Origin: Flexithrix dorotheae DSM 6795
GTDB taxonomy: Bacteria > Bacteroidota > Bacteroidia > Cytophagales > Flammeovirgaceae
DNA: 64,000 bases
NCBI RefSeq assembly: GCF_000379765.1
Contig: NZ_KB903449.1
Span: forward strand, 179-64,178
Reading direction: 5' to 3'
This document shows positions 46,356 through 56,695 of this stretch, piece after piece. A program made the translations under genes and the position numbers. Under the pieces are notes generated by a model that was not told the DNA's origin, searched no databases, and saw only the letters and a list, made by a program, of their open reading frames with translations. Numbering within the stretch: the stretch's first letter is position 1; the number at the start of each line of letters is the position of its first letter.

Positions 46356-48143
46356 CTATTTCTTCAATATAGCAGCCCAATCTTCCTCACTTTTTTTAGG
46401 AGCTGTAATTTTCACTAACTCTCCTGCGGTTACTTTTTCCTCTTTTTTATGGTATTCTCCGGTTCGGGGATTAAACCATTTGAGGGAATATTCCCCAGAA
46501 GCTTTTGACAAATCCAGGTCAACTGTTCCTCCATTTTTTAAATATACCAGATAAATCTGGTCCGTTTTTGCAAAACAATAATTATCTGCTGAAATCAATT
46601 CATCTGCAGTATCCATTTCCCAAAATGGAATTTCATTATTGTTGAAAAAATCTAAAGCATACTTGCACTGGTCCCAGAACAAATCTCTGGAACGCCAATC
46701 TTCACAAGTGAGGTCGGAATGTGCATGTTTGTATCCAAAATACCATTCTACGCCCCAGGCTCCCGCCATCATGGCTCCCCAAAGGGCATTTTTTCTGGCA
46801 TTATCATGAGTGGGATTTTCCGCATCCGGAAGCAAGGAATGCTGGGCATCACCTGGTTCATCTACAGCCACTGCCCACGGTTTTCCCGCTTCAGCTGATT
46901 TCTTTCTCCATTTAATTACACTCCCGTGAACCTGGCTGAAATCGGGTTTGCTGGTTTGTACGGAAGGACCTGTGAGTTTGGATTCCGGACCCAGTAAATC
47001 ATCGAACGGATTTCCGTTATGGATTACAATATGGTGGTTATATGGATCATGATCGTAGAAATATTGCGCCATGGCTAATCGCTGATACTTAAATTGTGGA
47101 GGAGTTTTATGGTTTTTTACCCAATCCCCTACTTCTTCTCCTAAATTCCAGTTCAAAGCCAGATGATGGCCAAACCTGGCGATAAGTTCTCTGTAATACA
47201 GCTTGCGAAAGGCCCCTACTCCACCGTTGTCCAGTAAGCCCTGATTTTCCACTTCTGCGGTTTTAAAATGCAGGAACAAACCTAACTTTTGCGCATGGGC
47301 AAAAACCATTTCCCATTGGTCCAGTTTAGAAACATCAAACCTGTCATAATGATCATAATCCACATATGGAAAAACATTTTGGTCATCTCCCACTATATTG
47401 AGCGTAAGAAAAGAAACACTATTTAAACCTTTTGCATGAAGGTAATTCAGTGCCCCAATCAGTGCCTTTCCTTTACCTCCCTTCCACACAGGGTCATTTT
47501 CTTTCCAGTCTTTCAAGTGGGGTTCCCAGGTTTTCACCATTTCGTCCTTATGGTTATCATTATGGAAAGTACCATCAAAATCGGCATAGGAAAGCAGGTT
47601 TTCCGGAGCATCAGGACCCTGTTTTAGGAAATACTCTCCAGTCCCTTCAAATTGGAGGTAATGCTTGCCTACATAGCTCAATCTGCCTTTCGACCTAAAA
47701 TCAAACCCAGTTTTGTCAGTAGGAACAATGGAAAAAGTACCCTTTGCACCGTCCATATATTCTCCTGAAACACCTGTGGCTTTTTTTTCACTCACTGCAG
47801 TCCAATTCCCCTTTCTAAAATCTACCGAATAACTCCATTCTCCAACTTCATCAGGGGCAAAATGCACCCTCCAGACATTCCCGGAAGTAGCCGAAGTCTC
47901 TCCTGCATTTCCATCAGCTGCGAAATATCCAGGAACCAGATAAGTTTTTCCAGAGCCAGCATGGGTAAATTCTACATTCAGTCTATAGTTAAAAAAGGGA
48001 TTGTTTTCATCATCTTCCGCCACCTGAGGACCTTCAAAATCAATGGTGACTTTATGCCAAAGCTTTAATTCTCCTGAAATACTGCCTTGTCCAAAAGCAG
48101 CATGCATACTGCTTAAAAGTGCTAATAAAATTAAAATTCTCAT
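46356..48143 (-). CDS. DUF5060-type putative glycoside hydrolase
   Basis: The 595-residue exported protein (signal peptide about 1-19) starts with a DUF5060 beta-sandwich (about 22-110, LWHKVTIDFEGPQVAEDDEN, WRVHFAPDEVGEWSYSV) followed by a TIM-barrel-like domain (about 150-500) and a short C-terminal beta domain. Candidate catalytic acids are in ALNWNLGEEVGDW (E336/E337) and AVAVDEPGDAQ (E429). Such proteins are common in marine glycan loci and only partly characterised. It is convergent with the sulfatase gene to the left and parallel to the sulfatase gene at 48246, which lies upstream on this strand. Confidence 0.75.
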   Translation of the reverse strand: MRILILLALLSSMHAAFGQGSISGELKLWHKVTIDFEGPQVAEDDENNPFFNYRLNVEFTHAGSGKTYLVPGYFAADGNAGETSATSGNVWRVHFAPDEVGEWSYSVDFRKGNWTAVSEKKATGVSGEYMDGAKGTFSIVPTDKTGFDFRSKGRLSYVGKHYLQFEGTGEYFLKQGPDAPENLLSYADFDGTFHNDNHKDEMVKTWEPHLKDWKENDPVWKGGKGKALIGALNYLHAKGLNSVSFLTLNIVGDDQNVFPYVDYDHYDRFDVSKLDQWEMVFAHAQKLGLFLHFKTAEVENQGLLDNGGVGAFRKLYYRELIARFGHHLALNWNLGEEVGDWVKNHKTPPQFKYQRLAMAQYFYDHDPYNHHIVIHNGNPFDDLLGPESKLTGPSVQTSKPDFSQVHGSVIKWRKKSAEAGKPWAVAVDEPGDAQHSLLPDAENPTHDNARKNALWGAMMAGAWGVEWYFGYKHAHSDLTCEDWRSRDLFWDQCKYALDFFNNNEIPFWEMDTADELISADNYCFAKTDQIYLVYLKNGGTVDLDLSKASGEYSLKWFNPRTGEYHKKEEKVTAGELVKITAPKKSEEDWAAILKK

Positions 48144-48245
48144 TTGTTAGTGTTTATGGCAACCAGCTAAGTCGCGACTTTAATTAAAATCCATCTCATA
48201 TTTCTTTTTGGAAGGATCAAACATCTTGTTTGCCCTTAAAGATAA

Positions 48246-49610
48246 TTATTCCAGCGATTTTCCTACAGCCGATTGAAGTTCCTTTTTAAGTTTATTTTTA
48301 ATGCTTTTATAAGCAGGATCTGCAACCAGGTTATGATGTTCCAAAACATCGGATTCATGATTGTACAATTCCTCCACTCCGGAATTATATAAAGTATATC
48401 TCCAGTTGTCTTTTCTAATTGTACTACCCTCATGCAGAGATGTAATGGCTGAATGTTTCCAGGCAACTTCATTATTTTGAATCAATTCTTTAAGACTGAT
48501 TCCCTCATTACTTTTGTTTTGAGGAAGATTACACAAATCGGTAAGTGTCGGATATAAATCCAGCAAACTGACAATTTTTTCTGTTCTGCTTCCTGGCTTG
48601 GTCACTCCCGGTACCTTAATAATCAAAGGAGACTTTGTGGCTTCTTCCCAAAAAGTAAACTTTTTATACCGAAGCTTTTCGCCCAAATGCCAGCCATGAT
48701 CTCCCCACAATACTACAATCGTATTATCTGCATACCTGGATTTTGCCAAGGCATCCAACACTAATCCCACACATTCATCTGCGTAATTAACTGAGGCTAA
48801 ATACGCTTGAAGTACTTCCTTTTTTAAATGATGTTTATTTACCAATTTAAATTCCTTTGATGGTTTTGCACCTTCAATATCCTCTAAATCATCCATTTTG
48901 ATGGTGGGAAGTCCTAATTTTTCAGGGGGAAATTTATCAAAATATTCCTGAGGAACAAACCAGCTTAAATGAGGCCTGAATATTCCCAAAGCCATAAAGA
49001 ATGGTTTTTCAAAATCTCCTTCCAGTTGTTTGGAAGCCCATTCAGCGTTGAGATAATCTGGTGTTTGTGCTTTTGGAACATCAGTTCCTCCCCAATTCAA
49101 ATTGCCGGAATACTCCGCAGTAGGAAGCCCGCTAAATTCTTTGCCTGCTTCCTTTGTTTTTGGTTTCCCATAATTTCCGGAAACAGGAGACCATAAATCC
49201 CAGGCTTCTTTTTCCACGATTGGTGTATGGTATATTTTTCCTCTTGAAAGGGTAAAATAACCATTTTCCTGAAACCATTGATTAAGCATTACAGCATCTT
49301 TTAACAAGGCTGAAGATCGGATTTTATCTTTATTCCCTAAAATCCCGGATGTAGTAGGCCTGATACCAGACATAATAGCCGCACGTGAAGGATTACAGAC
49401 AGATGCCGCACAATGTGCATTGGTAAAAACCAGGCTCTGGCCAGCCAATTTGTCCATATTGGGTGTTTTGGTTTGAGGATGCCCACCCAAAAAACCAGTG
49501 TAATCATTTAAATCATCTACGGCTATAAAAAGGACATTATACTGTTTTTCCTGTGCCTGCAAAACAGGAAAAGTATAAAGCATAAAGAAAAGAGTTATAT
49601 AAAGTTTCAT
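48246..49610 (-). CDS. S1 family sulfatase (iduronate-sulfatase-like)
   Basis: From the ATG at 49610 the protein has 454 residues and a signal peptide (MKLYITLFFMLYTFPVLQAQ). The frame runs to 49742 but the extra 44 residues precede this signal. Metal site LFIAVDDLNDYT; C72 in CNPSR is the formylglycine cysteine. It is followed at 102 bases by the DUF5060 gene on the same strand, a likely operon. Similar in type to the sulfatase at 44848 but distinct in sequence, so the two likely act at different positions. Confidence 0.9.
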   Translation of the reverse strand: MKLYITLFFMLYTFPVLQAQEKQYNVLFIAVDDLNDYTGFLGGHPQTKTPNMDKLAGQSLVFTNAHCAASVCNPSRAAIMSGIRPTTSGILGNKDKIRSSALLKDAVMLNQWFQENGYFTLSRGKIYHTPIVEKEAWDLWSPVSGNYGKPKTKEAGKEFSGLPTAEYSGNLNWGGTDVPKAQTPDYLNAEWASKQLEGDFEKPFFMALGIFRPHLSWFVPQEYFDKFPPEKLGLPTIKMDDLEDIEGAKPSKEFKLVNKHHLKKEVLQAYLASVNYADECVGLVLDALAKSRYADNTIVVLWGDHGWHLGEKLRYKKFTFWEEATKSPLIIKVPGVTKPGSRTEKIVSLLDLYPTLTDLCNLPQNKSNEGISLKELIQNNEVAWKHSAITSLHEGSTIRKDNWRYTLYNSGVEELYNHESDVLEHHNLVADPAYKSIKNKLKKELQSAVGKSLE

Positions 49611-49828
49611 TCTGAAAAAGGTAAAGTGAAAAACCATACTGCGGAAATACCTCAAATAAAAACATATGCTTGCAATGGAAAAACCTTTAAAAGGAAGAAA
49701 GGCTGATAAAACAAAAAATGAAAGTAATTGAGCAAACTCCATTTAAAGTTCTCATTTTCCAAAAACCGGAATATTGAATAAAGCTTTATTTAAGGGGATT
49801 TGAGCAAGAAGTTAAATAGTGGGGAACC

Positions 49829-49836
49829 TACATTTG
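49829..49836 (+). promoter_or_regulatory. candidate -7 element of the symporter-GH27 operon
   Basis: TACATTTG fits TAnnTTTG and ends 36 bases before the symporter ATG. A TTTG at 49799-49802 is present but further upstream than the usual spacing. Confidence 0.35.
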
Positions 49837-49871
49837 TTTGAAAATATTTCATTCACCCAAGACTTATTCCA

Positions 49872-51743
49872 ATGGGATTTCAAACAACAGACTACGTCAT
49901 TTTCACCTTATATTGTATTGTAATTGTAAGTATTGGTTTATGGGTTTCACGCAATAAAAAGGGGGAAGAAAAAACAGCAAATGATTATTTTTTGGCCAGC
50001 AACTCTCTGACCTGGTGGGCAGTGGGCGCTTCGCTTATTGCAGCCAATATATCAGCAGAGCACTTTATTGCCATGTCAGGTTCTGGCTATGCTGTTGGGC
50101 TGGCCATTGCCGCCTATGAATGGATAGCTGCCATTACCCTGATTTTAGTGGCCAAATATTTACTTCCCATTTTCATTGAAAAGAAGATTTACACCATGCC
50201 GCAATTTATCAATTTGCGATTCAACAGAAAGGTAAGTTCTTTTTTTGCCATATTCTGGTTGTTGGTTTATGTTTTTGTGAACCTCACTTCTGTAAGCTAT
50301 TTGGGGGCATTAGCCCTGCAAAATATTCTGGGAGTGCCTTTGATCTACGGCATTGTAGGTCTACTGGTTTTCTCAGGAATTTATAGCATTTACGGTGGGC
50401 TCTCCTCTGTGGCCTGGACTGATGTAATTCAGGTAGTATTTCTGGTCATTGGCGGGTTAATCACCACTTTTTTAGCCTTAAGTGCAGTCGGCCATGGAAG
50501 TGTAATCACTGGATTTAGTGAAATTTATCAGGGGGCTTCAGATCATTTTTCCATGATCATTGAACGGGGACAATCCATTGTTCCCGATGGTTCTGGTGGT
50601 TTTAAAGATACCTATAATGATTTACCCGGTATTGCAGTATTATTAGGAGCCATGTGGCTAACTAACCTGGGTTACTGGGGGTTTAATCAATATATTATTC
50701 AAAAAGGACTGGCTGCAAAGTCAATTAATGAAGCGAAGAAAGGATTGATTTTCGCAGGCTATCTAAAAATTCTCATTCCGCTTTTGGTAGTGATACCCGG
50801 AATTACAGCCTATGTGCTGGTGAATAATAATTCACCTGAAGAACTGGCCCTACTCATTGGAAAACCAATTTCAGAAATCGGAGAAATTACCAAATCGGAT
50901 GAAGCTTATCCCTGGCTGCTGAAAAACTTTGTTCCCCCGGGAGTAAGAGGATTAGCTTTTGCCGCCTTGGCCGCTGCTATTGTTTCATCCCTGGCCTCCA
51001 TGATCAATAGCACTTCAACAATTTTCACCATGGATATCTATAAAGAATTTTTTAATAAAAATGCTTCTAATAAGGAATTGGTAAAAGTGGGTAGGATAGT
51101 CGCCATTGTGGCGTTAATCATTTCCACTTCTTTTGCGCCTTTACTCAACAACCTGGATCAGGTATTCCAGTATATTCAGGAATACACAGGATTTATTTAT
51201 CCAGGGGTAGTAGTTGTTTTTGCCATGGGGCTTTTCTGGAAACAAATGACTTCCAAAGCGGCTTTATGGACTGCAATTCTTACGATTCCAATCGGCATTG
51301 GGATTAAACTATTATTTCCGGAAATTCCCTTTATTCTAAGAATGGGTTATGTTTTTATCATACTGTGTACCATTGCTTCAGTGGTTAGTTTTCTGGATAA
51401 AGATATTAAGATTAAAACCGTTACAAATTATGCCGGCAACTCGTCCTTTTTGGTAAAAATTGCCTTCTTGTTGCTTGGGACCGGAATCATTTGCTTTATA
51501 ATTGGTATCTTAATGAGTACTGCCTTTAGCCATATTGGTCTGGAATCCATTTTTATGATGGCAGTTTTATTCCTTATGCTGGGCATAATTTTTTACACCA
51601 ATGCCAGACTGGATCATCAGGATCCCAAAGCCATCCATATTGGAGATACACAAACCTTATTTAAAACTACAACAGGATTTAATGTGGCAGCCATAGGTAT
51701 TGTGGCCACCGTAGCAATTCTATATGGAATTTTTTGGCAATAA
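49872..51743 (+). CDS. sodium/sugar symporter (SSS/SGLT family)
   Basis: The 623-residue protein has about 14 membrane segments and SGLT-type features: WAVGASLIAANISAEHFIAM near the N-terminus, AAYEWIAAITLI, YGGLSSVAWTDVIQVVFLV and AALAAAIVSSLASMINSTST. It likely imports galactose or another hexose released by the GH27 and GH2 enzymes. It lies 45 bases upstream of the first GH27 gene. It differs clearly from the symporter at 8966. Confidence 0.9.
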   Translation: MGFQTTDYVIFTLYCIVIVSIGLWVSRNKKGEEKTANDYFLASNSLTWWAVGASLIAANISAEHFIAMSGSGYAVGLAIAAYEWIAAITLILVAKYLLPIFIEKKIYTMPQFINLRFNRKVSSFFAIFWLLVYVFVNLTSVSYLGALALQNILGVPLIYGIVGLLVFSGIYSIYGGLSSVAWTDVIQVVFLVIGGLITTFLALSAVGHGSVITGFSEIYQGASDHFSMIIERGQSIVPDGSGGFKDTYNDLPGIAVLLGAMWLTNLGYWGFNQYIIQKGLAAKSINEAKKGLIFAGYLKILIPLLVVIPGITAYVLVNNNSPEELALLIGKPISEIGEITKSDEAYPWLLKNFVPPGVRGLAFAALAAAIVSSLASMINSTSTIFTMDIYKEFFNKNASNKELVKVGRIVAIVALIISTSFAPLLNNLDQVFQYIQEYTGFIYPGVVVVFAMGLFWKQMTSKAALWTAILTIPIGIGIKLLFPEIPFILRMGYVFIILCTIASVVSFLDKDIKIKTVTNYAGNSSFLVKIAFLLLGTGIICFIIGILMSTAFSHIGLESIFMMAVLFLMLGIIFYTNARLDHQDPKAIHIGDTQTLFKTTTGFNVAAIGIVATVAILYGIFWQ

Positions 51744-51788
51744 TTCTATGCTATAAGCTTAATTTTCTGAACTGACAAACGAAAAATA

Positions 51789-53177
51789 ATGATGAAATTC
51801 AAACGATTTATTGGTACTATTTTATTGTCATTTTGGGCAGGTTTTATATGTGCGCAGACAGAGAAAACTCCCGTGGCTCAAACTCCACCAATGGGCTGGA
51901 ACAGTTATAATTCATATGGTGCAGCCGTTACTGAAAAGGAAATGAAGAGCAACACCGATTACATGGCTGAGAAGTTAAAAGAACTTGGCTGGATGTACAT
52001 TGTGGTAGATTATTGTTGGTCATATCCTCATCCTCCTGGAAGCACACAGAACAATCCTCCCCAATTCCGGCTTAAAAAGGACAATGCCCCTGTACCCTGG
52101 CTGGGCATGGACGAATATGGCAGGTTATTACCTGATTTAAGAAAATTTCCCTCTTCTTCTGGTGGTAAGGGTTTTAAACCGCTGGCAGATTATATTCATG
52201 AAAAAGGGTTAAAATTTGGTATCCATGTCATGAGAGGTATTCCCCGCCAGGCCGTTTGGGCAAAAACTCCAATTAAGGGCGCTCCCGGTATTGATGCTTC
52301 CATGATTGCAGATACCACCAGCATTTGCCCCTGGTTGAATCAAATGTATGGGATAGACATGAACAAGCCCGGAGCTCAGGAATATTACAATTCCCTAATA
52401 GAATTATATACAGAATGGGAAGTAGATTACATTAAAATGGATGACATTGATTTGAATGAAAAATATCCTTACCGTGCTTCTGAGGGGGAAGCCATGCGAA
52501 AAGCCATAGACCAGGGAGAACGCCCAATGGTTCTAAGTCTTTCTTTAAATATGAAATACGAAAATCGGGAACACGTACAACAAAACGGTGATTTATGGCG
52601 AATTTCCAAAGACTTCTGGGACGACTGGAAGTTGCTTTACAACCAATTTGAACTGACGCAAAAATGGGCTGAAATGGCCGGCCCAAACTCCTGGCCGGAT
52701 GCTGACATGCTCCAGTTAGGCATGATTTCCAGAAGAGGTCCACACGGACCAGAAAGAGAAAGTAATTTTACCCCACAAGAAGAAAGAACACATATGTCCT
52801 TGTGGTGCATCGCAAAATCTCCCCTGATGATGGGAGGAGATATGCCCGATAACAATGAATTTACAGAAAATTTACTCACCAACCCGGAGGTGATAGCCCT
52901 TAATCAGAAAGGAAAAAGTGCAAGACAATATTCCAGAATTGATGACAAAGTAATCTGGATAAGTGAAATGCCCGATGGGAAGACGATCAATATCGGATTT
53001 TTTAACCTGAATGATCAGGAAGAAGAGATTTCCTTGAACTTAAAAGAGGCTGGTTTTTCAGGTAAATTCATGGGAAAAGATTTATGGGAACAAAAAAGTC
53101 TGGGTACAATCAGTGCAAAATTGAAATGCAAACTAGCTCCGCATGATGCCAAATTAATCTCCATAACACAGCAATAG
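51789..53177 (+). CDS. GH27-family alpha-galactosidase-like enzyme
   Basis: The 462-residue exported protein (signal peptide about 1-22, ending FICAQ) has GH27 features: TPPMGWNSYNSYG, VVDYCWSYP, nucleophile D218 in DYIKMDD and acid/base D275 in WRISKDFWDDW. The C-terminal beta domain ends KLAPHDAKLISITQQ. It should release alpha-galactose or a related D-galacto sugar (beta-L-arabinopyranose is also known in GH27). It is soluble, while the paralog at 55107 is a lipoprotein. A Met one codon later is an alternative start. Confidence 0.9.
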   Translation: MMKFKRFIGTILLSFWAGFICAQTEKTPVAQTPPMGWNSYNSYGAAVTEKEMKSNTDYMAEKLKELGWMYIVVDYCWSYPHPPGSTQNNPPQFRLKKDNAPVPWLGMDEYGRLLPDLRKFPSSSGGKGFKPLADYIHEKGLKFGIHVMRGIPRQAVWAKTPIKGAPGIDASMIADTTSICPWLNQMYGIDMNKPGAQEYYNSLIELYTEWEVDYIKMDDIDLNEKYPYRASEGEAMRKAIDQGERPMVLSLSLNMKYENREHVQQNGDLWRISKDFWDDWKLLYNQFELTQKWAEMAGPNSWPDADMLQLGMISRRGPHGPERESNFTPQEERTHMSLWCIAKSPLMMGGDMPDNNEFTENLLTNPEVIALNQKGKSARQYSRIDDKVIWISEMPDGKTINIGFFNLNDQEEEISLNLKEAGFSGKFMGKDLWEQKSLGTISAKLKCKLAPHDAKLISITQQ

Positions 53178-53312
53178 AAACGTTACTGGGGAATTTTTAA
53201 AGGGGTAAATAAAGTTGAAAAGGCAAAGTCCGGTTTTATAGGCAATGATTTTTGATTTTAACCAAATCCCCCTCCTGATTGATTTAGGGTTGTTTTAATG
53301 TACAATTAGAAT

Positions 53313-53429
53313 ATGACCAGGCAAAAAGAGCAAGAATACCGGTTATTTGAGCAAAAAAATGGAGTGTTCATTGCCGACCTTCGCTATAGTATTAAAAATG
53401 GCCATGATAATTTAAATCAGGAGTTTTAA
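53313..53429 (+). CDS. tiny ORF upstream of the sulfatase gene
   Basis: A 38-codon ATG-to-TAA frame encodes MTRQKEQEYRLFEQKNGVF and about as many residues again. It ends 28 bases before the sulfatase ATG. Protein-like composition but no relative recognised; could be a leader peptide, a remnant, or chance. Confidence 0.2.
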   Translation: MTRQKEQEYRLFEQKNGVFIADLRYSIKNGHDNLNQEF

Positions 53430-53457
53430 TCAATATTCAAAAAATTCAAAATTGAAA

Positions 53458-54924
53458 ATGAAATTACAGTCATTCACATTGATCATTATTACAATAATTG
53501 GATTGTTGGCTTGTAACCAAAAGCCATCAGCAGACACTGAAAAAAAGACTCCTCCCAATATAATTTATATCCTGACAGATGATATGGGCTATGGTGACCT
53601 GAGCTGTTATGGGCAACAAACTTTATCTACACCAAATATTGATAAACTGGCTGCCCAAGGAATGTTATTTACCCAACATTATGCAGGAAGTTCGGTTTGT
53701 GGCCCTTCCAGAGCAGCACTATTAACAGGAAAACATACAGGGCATACATCAGTAAGAGGAAACGCCCCTGCAGGCCAGCTTCTAAAACCCGATGAAATTA
53801 CCATTGCCGAAAAGATGAAAGAGGCTGGATACCATACCGCCCTTTTTGGAAAATGGGGCGTTGGTCATCCTCCGGCCTTAGACGACCCGGCTCAAAATGG
53901 ATTTGATTATGCTTTTGGTTACATTAATATGTGGCATGCCCATAATTTTTATCCAGATTTTCTCTACAAAAACGGGGAGAAAGTTATGCTTAACAACAAA
54001 CAGACGAGTGAGTCTTACGAAAAGTTTAGTGAGGAACCAGAAGGAAGAGGCGTAGCAGAAGTAAGAAATGATTATGCACCTGATTTATTTCAGCAGGATT
54101 TGCTGAGTTATGTGGAAAACCAAAAGGATAATCCATTTTTCATCTATTATGCTTTAAATATTCCCCATGCCAATAATGAAGCAGGTTATTTGACCGGAGA
54201 CGGTATGGAAGTGCCTTCTCATGGAGAATTTGCCAGTAAAGCCTGGCCTGAGCCTGAAAAAGGGTTTGCGGCTGTTATGCAAAAAATAGATCAATATGTG
54301 GGGGAAATTGAAGCAAAACTGGAAGCGCTGGGGATGGCGGAAAATACAATTATAATTTTCACCAGTGATAACGGACCTCATCAGGAAGGAGGGCATCAGG
54401 TAGATTTTTTTGATAGCAATGGGAAACTAAGGGGGGCAAAAAGAGATCTTTATGAAGGAGGTGTAAGAATTCCCATGATTGCCAAATGGCCCGGGAAAAT
54501 AAAACCTGGCATTAAATCAGAACATATCAGTGCTTTTTGGGATATTTTACCCACCTTTTGCGACATTGCCGGAGTAAGCACTCCTTCGGGAATTGATGGC
54601 ATTTCTTTTATGCCCACCTTATTAGGCGAAACCGGGAAGCAAATAAAACATGAGTATTTATACTGGGAATTTTACGAAGTAGGTGGAAAACAGGCCATTC
54701 GGAAGGGAAATTGGAAATATGTAAAATTACATGTGCGTGATGCAGCGGAACCTGTAGCAGAGTTGTACGACCTTTCAAAAGATATAGGTGAGGAAAATAA
54801 TTTAATAGAAGGAAATGAAGATTTGGCCCTGGAGATGGAAAAATTGCTTAATCAGGCCCATCAGCCTGTTGATTTCATTTCCCTGTTTTCTGAAGATGAG
54901 GCTAATGCCGAAACCAAATTTTAA
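53458..54924 (+). CDS. S1 family sulfatase (arylsulfatase A-like)
   Basis: The ATG at 53458 is chosen over the TTG at 53452, giving 488 residues with a lipoprotein signal (IIGLLAC). Metal site YILTDDMGYGDLSCYG; C81 in CGPSR is the formylglycine cysteine. KWGVGHPPALDDPAQNG and TIIIFTSDNGPHQEGG are typical arylsulfatase motifs. It lies between the two GH27 genes, so galactose sulfate is a reasonable but unproven target. Confidence 0.92.
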   Translation: MKLQSFTLIIITIIGLLACNQKPSADTEKKTPPNIIYILTDDMGYGDLSCYGQQTLSTPNIDKLAAQGMLFTQHYAGSSVCGPSRAALLTGKHTGHTSVRGNAPAGQLLKPDEITIAEKMKEAGYHTALFGKWGVGHPPALDDPAQNGFDYAFGYINMWHAHNFYPDFLYKNGEKVMLNNKQTSESYEKFSEEPEGRGVAEVRNDYAPDLFQQDLLSYVENQKDNPFFIYYALNIPHANNEAGYLTGDGMEVPSHGEFASKAWPEPEKGFAAVMQKIDQYVGEIEAKLEALGMAENTIIIFTSDNGPHQEGGHQVDFFDSNGKLRGAKRDLYEGGVRIPMIAKWPGKIKPGIKSEHISAFWDILPTFCDIAGVSTPSGIDGISFMPTLLGETGKQIKHEYLYWEFYEVGGKQAIRKGNWKYVKLHVRDAAEPVAELYDLSKDIGEENNLIEGNEDLALEMEKLLNQAHQPVDFISLFSEDEANAETKF

Positions 54925-55106
54925 TCAGCATTTTTTAAAACATTGAATTTTCCACAGGAAAAATCAGGCGAATTTTAGTCAAAAAAATACCGTGCACAAT
55001 TATTAAATAATTATAGGCTGTTTGATTTTTTTTCAGATGGCAAGCAGAGGGAAATTTTAAATATTTCAGTAAATCTCTGATTTCAGTTTACAAAAAATCT
55101 AAAAAT

Positions 55107-56570
55107 ATGAATAACAGGATATTTTCAAATTACCTGGTCGGAATGTTATTGCTCACTTTTTGTGCCTGTAACCACAGCGTAAAATATGACCAAAGCCTTA
55201 GCCCCACTACTTCCGAACCTTCCACCTACCTCAATAAAGTAGCGGATACTCCTCCATTGGGATGGAATAGTTTTGATGCATATGATTGCCGTATAAATGA
55301 AGCTGAATTTAAAGCCACTGTGGACTTCATGGCTAAGCACATGAAACCATTGGGATGGGAGTATGCCGTGATAGATTATATTTGGTGGCATCCCGACCCG
55401 GGCAACTGGAATACACCCGACAATTTTACCCGAAGAATTGGCCATCCTAATATTCAGTTTAATGAGGATGGAACCTTAAAACACCCCGAGTGGGTAACCG
55501 TGGACGAATTTGGCAGACTGCTTCCTGCAGTGGAAAGATTTCCTTCCGCCAAAGATGGCCAGGGATTTAAGCCCATTGCCGATTACGTACATGCCAAGGG
55601 ACTAAAATTTGGTATCCATATTATGCGTGGGGTACATCGCTATGTGGCAGAAAAAAACATGCCCATTAAAGGTACCAACATAGGAGCTAGTCAGATTGCC
55701 GAGCCATGGGACACCTGCAAATGGAATAATAATATGTTTGGGGTTGATCCTACCAAACCCGGAGCACAGGAATACTATAATTCTTTATTCGAGCTTTATG
55801 CCAGCTGGGGAGTAGATTATATAAAAGCTGATGATATGATGTTTGCCAATTACCATGCTGGGGAAATTGAAATGATCAGAAAAGCGATTGATAATTGCGG
55901 AAGACCTATGGTTTTAAGTCTTTCTTGTGGAGAAGCACCTTTATCTCAGGCAAAGCATTTGGCGGAAAATGCCAATATGTGGCGAATATCGGCCGATTTT
56001 TGGGATGAATGGGATCATCTTTCCCATAGTTTCGAGTTGCTAAATGCCTGGTCGCCTTGGATTAAAAAACATTCCTGGCCAGATGCAGATATGATCCCTT
56101 TTGGAAAAATTTCCCTCCAGGATCGGCCTCATGGAGAAGAAAGACTTTCCAAATTTACCGTTCCCGAGCAATATACGTTAATGTCGTTATTTGCCATAGC
56201 CCGCTCCCCTTTAATGATTGGTACAGACCTAATTTCCACTCCAAAGGAAACCATTGAAACTTTCTTTTTGAATGAGGAAGTATTACAAATAAATCAGGCA
56301 AGTGAAGACAACAGACAAGTGATAAGAGTCCCGGAAGAATATGCCATTTGGGTTGCTAAAGATCAACATTCTGAAGACAGGTATTTAGCTTTATTTAATT
56401 TAAGTGAAGAAAAAGCAGAAGTAACATTCGATTTCGAATTGGAATATCTAAGGGATAGTTACGAAATAAAAGATATTTGGGCAAAAAAGTCATTGGGGGT
56501 ATTTGAGAATCAATTTGCAGTTGAGCTTCCTACTCATGGTGCGGGTTTATACCGATTAATTAAAAAATAG
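55107..56570 (+). CDS. GH27-family alpha-galactosidase-like lipoprotein
   Basis: The 487-residue lipoprotein (LLLTFCAC) is a paralog of the enzyme at 51789. It has TPPLGWNSFDAYDC, VIDYIWWHP, nucleophile D242 in DYIKADD and acid/base D297 in WRISADFWDEW. Segments such as LKFGIHIMRGVHRY correspond to LKFGIHVMRGIPRQ in the first. Anchoring suggests action at the membrane or cell surface. The two may attack alpha-galactose in different contexts, e.g. before and after desulfation. Confidence 0.9.
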   Translation: MNNRIFSNYLVGMLLLTFCACNHSVKYDQSLSPTTSEPSTYLNKVADTPPLGWNSFDAYDCRINEAEFKATVDFMAKHMKPLGWEYAVIDYIWWHPDPGNWNTPDNFTRRIGHPNIQFNEDGTLKHPEWVTVDEFGRLLPAVERFPSAKDGQGFKPIADYVHAKGLKFGIHIMRGVHRYVAEKNMPIKGTNIGASQIAEPWDTCKWNNNMFGVDPTKPGAQEYYNSLFELYASWGVDYIKADDMMFANYHAGEIEMIRKAIDNCGRPMVLSLSCGEAPLSQAKHLAENANMWRISADFWDEWDHLSHSFELLNAWSPWIKKHSWPDADMIPFGKISLQDRPHGEERLSKFTVPEQYTLMSLFAIARSPLMIGTDLISTPKETIETFFLNEEVLQINQASEDNRQVIRVPEEYAIWVAKDQHSEDRYLALFNLSEEKAEVTFDFELEYLRDSYEIKDIWAKKSLGVFENQFAVELPTHGAGLYRLIKK

Positions 56571-56695
56571 CTTTTCTCCGCATTGGGATGGTTTTTTATC
56601 TTTTGTTTTATGGGAGAATTATTTTAAATTGTTCTTCCAACTGTATTGAAATCTTAAGGAAGAATTACCTTAACCATTACACCTGAAATTTGCTT

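Noticed and set aside
47432-47698. 88-codon plus-strand frame inside the DUF5060 gene
   Set aside because: Shadow of a strongly supported gene on the other strand; its composition is not protein-like.
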